Shown: in pieces, positions 6,334 through 7,753 of the stretch | How the letters are laid out: every line of letters starts with the position of its first letter | How positions within the stretch are numbered: position 1 is the stretch's first letter | Assembly: GCA_014379275.1 (NCBI GenBank) | Contig: JACMMA010000515.1 | Location: forward strand, 1-7,753 | Source: Armatimonadota bacterium | GTDB taxonomy: Bacteria; Armatimonadota; Armatimonadia; Armatimonadales; Armatimonadaceae | Reading direction: 5' to 3' | Length of the DNA stretch: 7,753 bases | Position numbers and translations under genes: made by a program | Notes under the pieces: model-generated | What the model was told of the DNA's origin: nothing | What the model saw: only the letters and a program-made list of their open reading frames with translations | The model's database searches: none

Positions 6334-6855
6334 ATGACCGGTATTTTCGGGGAAGATCATCGGGGGGCGTTGCTACGGCAGGCGTACCGGCTGGTACGTA
6401 ACGTCGCCGACGCACAGGATCTGGTGCAGGACACGCTCCTGCGGGCATACACCCGGCAGGAGCAGCAGCGCGATCCCGGCGCGACCCTGGCGTGGCTACG
6501 CTCGATTCTTTACAGCGTTTTCTGCAACCGGTGTGTCCGGCAAAAGCGACGCGGGTGGCGCGACCAGTCGCTGGATCTGCTGCCGGACAAGTCTTCCCAA
6601 CTGCGGAGCGATCACTGCGCGGACGACCCCGAACGCGCCGCGCTGAACACGGAACTCGGCGCGGTCCTCTACACGGCCATCGCGGGATTGCCAGCGAGCT
6701 ACCGCGAATGTCTGCTTCTCTGTGGCGTGGAAGGGCTGTGCTATAACGCGACCGCTGCGCGGCTGAATATCACACTCCCGGTAGTCAAATCCCGGTTGCA
6801 TCGCGCCCGCCGCCGCGTCCGCGCGACGCTGGAATCACAAGGATATGGAAACTAA
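6334..6855 (+). CDS. ECF-type RNA polymerase sigma factor (sigma-70 family), Cys-rich
   Basis: A 173-residue ECF sigma factor with only regions 2 and 4. Sigma-2 spans about residues 10-75, with RLVRNVADAQDLVQDTLLRAY and the promoter-melting segment WLRSILYSVFCNRCVRQKRR. The linker is about 76-104. Sigma-4 spans about 105-168, with the motif LPASYRECLLLCGVEGLCY, then AARLNITLPVVKSRLHRARRRVR as the DNA-binding helix-turn-helix. The usual EIA and GTV positions of sigma-4 read TAA and PVV, so it is a divergent member. Six cysteines stand out: C64 and C67 as CxxC in sigma-2, C95 next to H94 in the linker, and C126, C130 and C136 in sigma-4. ATG 6334 is backed by an optimal Shine-Dalgarno. It lies between two exported-protein genes, and no anti-sigma factor with a zinc-binding domain and TM helix is seen in the window. 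It may recognise promoters of its own cluster, but I could not identify a matching -35/-10 pair. Confidence 0.9.
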   Translation: MTGIFGEDHRGALLRQAYRLVRNVADAQDLVQDTLLRAYTRQEQQRDPGATLAWLRSILYSVFCNRCVRQKRRGWRDQSLDLLPDKSSQLRSDHCADDPERAALNTELGAVLYTAIAGLPASYRECLLLCGVEGLCYNATAARLNITLPVVKSRLHRARRRVRATLESQGYGN

Positions 6856-6856
6856 T

Positions 6857-7645
6857 ATGTTCGACACGAAAACGGCGGCTAGTTTCGCCGCGCTGTCTAT
6901 GGTTTTTCTTTGCACAAGTGGAAACGCCTTCGCGCAAACGCAACCTGGCTCCACATTCCAGGTCACCGTGCGCAGTGAAACCGCGAACAAGACAAGCGAA
7001 CCGCCCCTCGTGTTCAAAGCGAGCGTGTCCGGAAAAAACGGTCGCGTCGATGTTATTCGGGGCGACAAACAGTACAAGACCGGCGACTACCTGCTGACAT
7101 CCGATGGCGGCGAAACATTCTGGGTCGTGTCGGTGAAAAAGAAGGAGGCGATGCGCTTCACTCCCGAGAAGTTGCATAAAGAAGTCGGCAAGGAAAAATT
7201 CAACCTGTCGGATATTTCGCTGCCGCCGCCCGCCGCGTCCGGTCAGCGGGAAAGCGTGGCGGGGGAGTCGGCGGAATCGTACCGATCGTTTCGCAAGTAT
7301 ACGATCAGCGGGCGGGAGCTGATCTGGACGTTCCGCGTCGAGATCGAGGAGGACTGGAATTTCTCGCTGGCGACGAACCGCGCCGCCATGCCGCCCTTCA
7401 ACCCGGTCGTGTCGTTCTTCGCTATGACCGGGAGCGCGGTCCTGTTCAAGGACGTGACCTACGCGGCGTCCGGCTACAAAGCCGCCGTGCCGCCCGGTAT
7501 GCCGCTCAAAGCGGTGGCGGTGGTGACGACGGAGAAAAAGAAGCGCGAGGTGGAAACGACCACGTTGCAGTCCGACGCACCAGTCGCAGCGGCGATCGAG
7601 GCAACACAGTTCGCGATCCCGGACGGGGTCAAGCGCAAGGAATAG
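6857..7645 (+). CDS. Secreted protein of uncertain family (weakly DUF4412-like), coupled to the sigma gene
   Basis: A 262-residue exported protein. The signal peptide (MFDTKTAASFAALSMVFLC...) ends at AFA before QTQ (after residue 26). No later transmembrane segment is evident, so it is probably periplasmic, secreted or surface-associated. The segment GRVDVIRGDKQYKTGDYLLTSDGGETFWVVSVKKK (about 63-97, given here only as GRVDVIRGD and YLLTSDGGETFWVV) and the ending FAIPDGVKRKE recall the DUF4412 layout of small secreted beta-rich proteins. This is tentative. A Lys-rich patch (EKKKREVE, 226-233) lies near the end. ATG 6857 is preferred: it follows the sigma stop by 1 nt, has GGAAA 5 nt upstream and gives a better signal-peptide start. 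ATG 6845, overlapping the sigma stop, adds four residues (METN) and has its AAGGA only 1 nt away. The position suggests translational coupling and a shared role with the sigma factor. It does not look like an anti-sigma. Confidence 0.8.
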   Translation: MFDTKTAASFAALSMVFLCTSGNAFAQTQPGSTFQVTVRSETANKTSEPPLVFKASVSGKNGRVDVIRGDKQYKTGDYLLTSDGGETFWVVSVKKKEAMRFTPEKLHKEVGKEKFNLSDISLPPPAASGQRESVAGESAESYRSFRKYTISGRELIWTFRVEIEEDWNFSLATNRAAMPPFNPVVSFFAMTGSAVLFKDVTYAASGYKAAVPPGMPLKAVAVVTTEKKKREVETTTLQSDAPVAAAIEATQFAIPDGVKRKE

Positions 7646-7742
7646 GTTGCGTGGTTCGGGAGGTTCGGCGGCCCCCCAACCCCCAATCCTGGGGGAGCCG
7701 GAAGGGAGAACAGCGAGGAGCGTTCGTTGGTCGGGCGCAACC
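7645..7742. repeat. Downstream inverted repeats with C/G-tract hairpin
   Basis: After the last stop codon, CCCCC (7680-7684) and GGGGG (7691-7695) pair around a 6-nt loop, extended discontinuously by CGGC (7666-7669) with GCCG (7697-7700). An outer pair, GGTTGCG (7645-7651) and CGCAACC (7736-7742), brackets the stretch. There is no T-run, so it is not a standard intrinsic terminator. C-tract hairpins like this often occur as dispersed intergenic repeats. No gene is seen from 7646 to the window end. Confidence 0.4.
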
Positions 7743-7753
7743 GATGCCGCGGC

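Overview
This is a GC-rich bacterial window with no RNA genes, CRISPR arrays or transposases that I can recognise. A secreted beta-barrel candidate with a terminal Phe and two signal-peptide proteins suggest a diderm. A DUF512-type radical-SAM relative is also present, a family common in Firmicutes, Cyanobacteria, Chloroflexi and Armatimonadota. An Armatimonadota-like or similar GC-rich environmental lineage is possible, but this is a weak inference.

Layout: (1) The 3' part of a DUF512 radical-SAM-family protein (1-816, +) enters from the left edge. (2) Convergent to it lies the remains of a drug/lipid-type ABC exporter locus. It has an intact ABC-2 permease (870-1991, -), preceded by a second permease (1995-2636, -) that keeps only its C-terminal half. 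(3) Immediately behind that truncated permease, on the opposite strand, is the C-terminal ligand-binding half of a CecR/YbiH-like TetR repressor (about 2644-3168, +) without its DNA-binding domain. The two broken 5' ends abut within about 20 bp, at a small all-G/C inverted repeat. The simplest reading is a deletion in a divergent TetR / ABC exporter locus that removed the repressor HTH, the promoter region, any adaptor (HlyD) and ATPase genes, and the permease N-terminus. An assembly misjoin would look the same. (4) A two-component pair is translationally coupled by an ATGA overlap: a HisKA_3 sensor kinase (3904-5442, -) and a NarL/LiaR-type response regulator (3245-3907, -). (5) A 209-bp divergent intergenic region follows, with candidate promoters and a perfect 10-bp inverted repeat that reaches the ribosome-binding site of the next gene. 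(6) A tight + strand cluster comes next: a secreted beta-barrel candidate (5652-6308), an ECF sigma factor (6334-6855) and a secreted protein of uncertain family (6857-7645). The tail (7646-7753) holds a C/G-tract hairpin but no gene.

How they may work together: the kinase/regulator pair and the sigma cluster diverge from one control region. Both look like envelope-facing regulation: a membrane sensor with an extracytoplasmic domain on one side, and a sigma factor flanked by two exported proteins on the other. No anti-sigma factor is visible. The sigma factor is unusually rich in cysteine, including a CxxC. The ABC/TetR segment looks like a decayed or rearranged locus. I see no convincing novel defence or mobile system. 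The most notable points are the head-to-head double truncation, the Cys-rich sigma factor without an anti-sigma, and the RBS-proximal inverted repeat.
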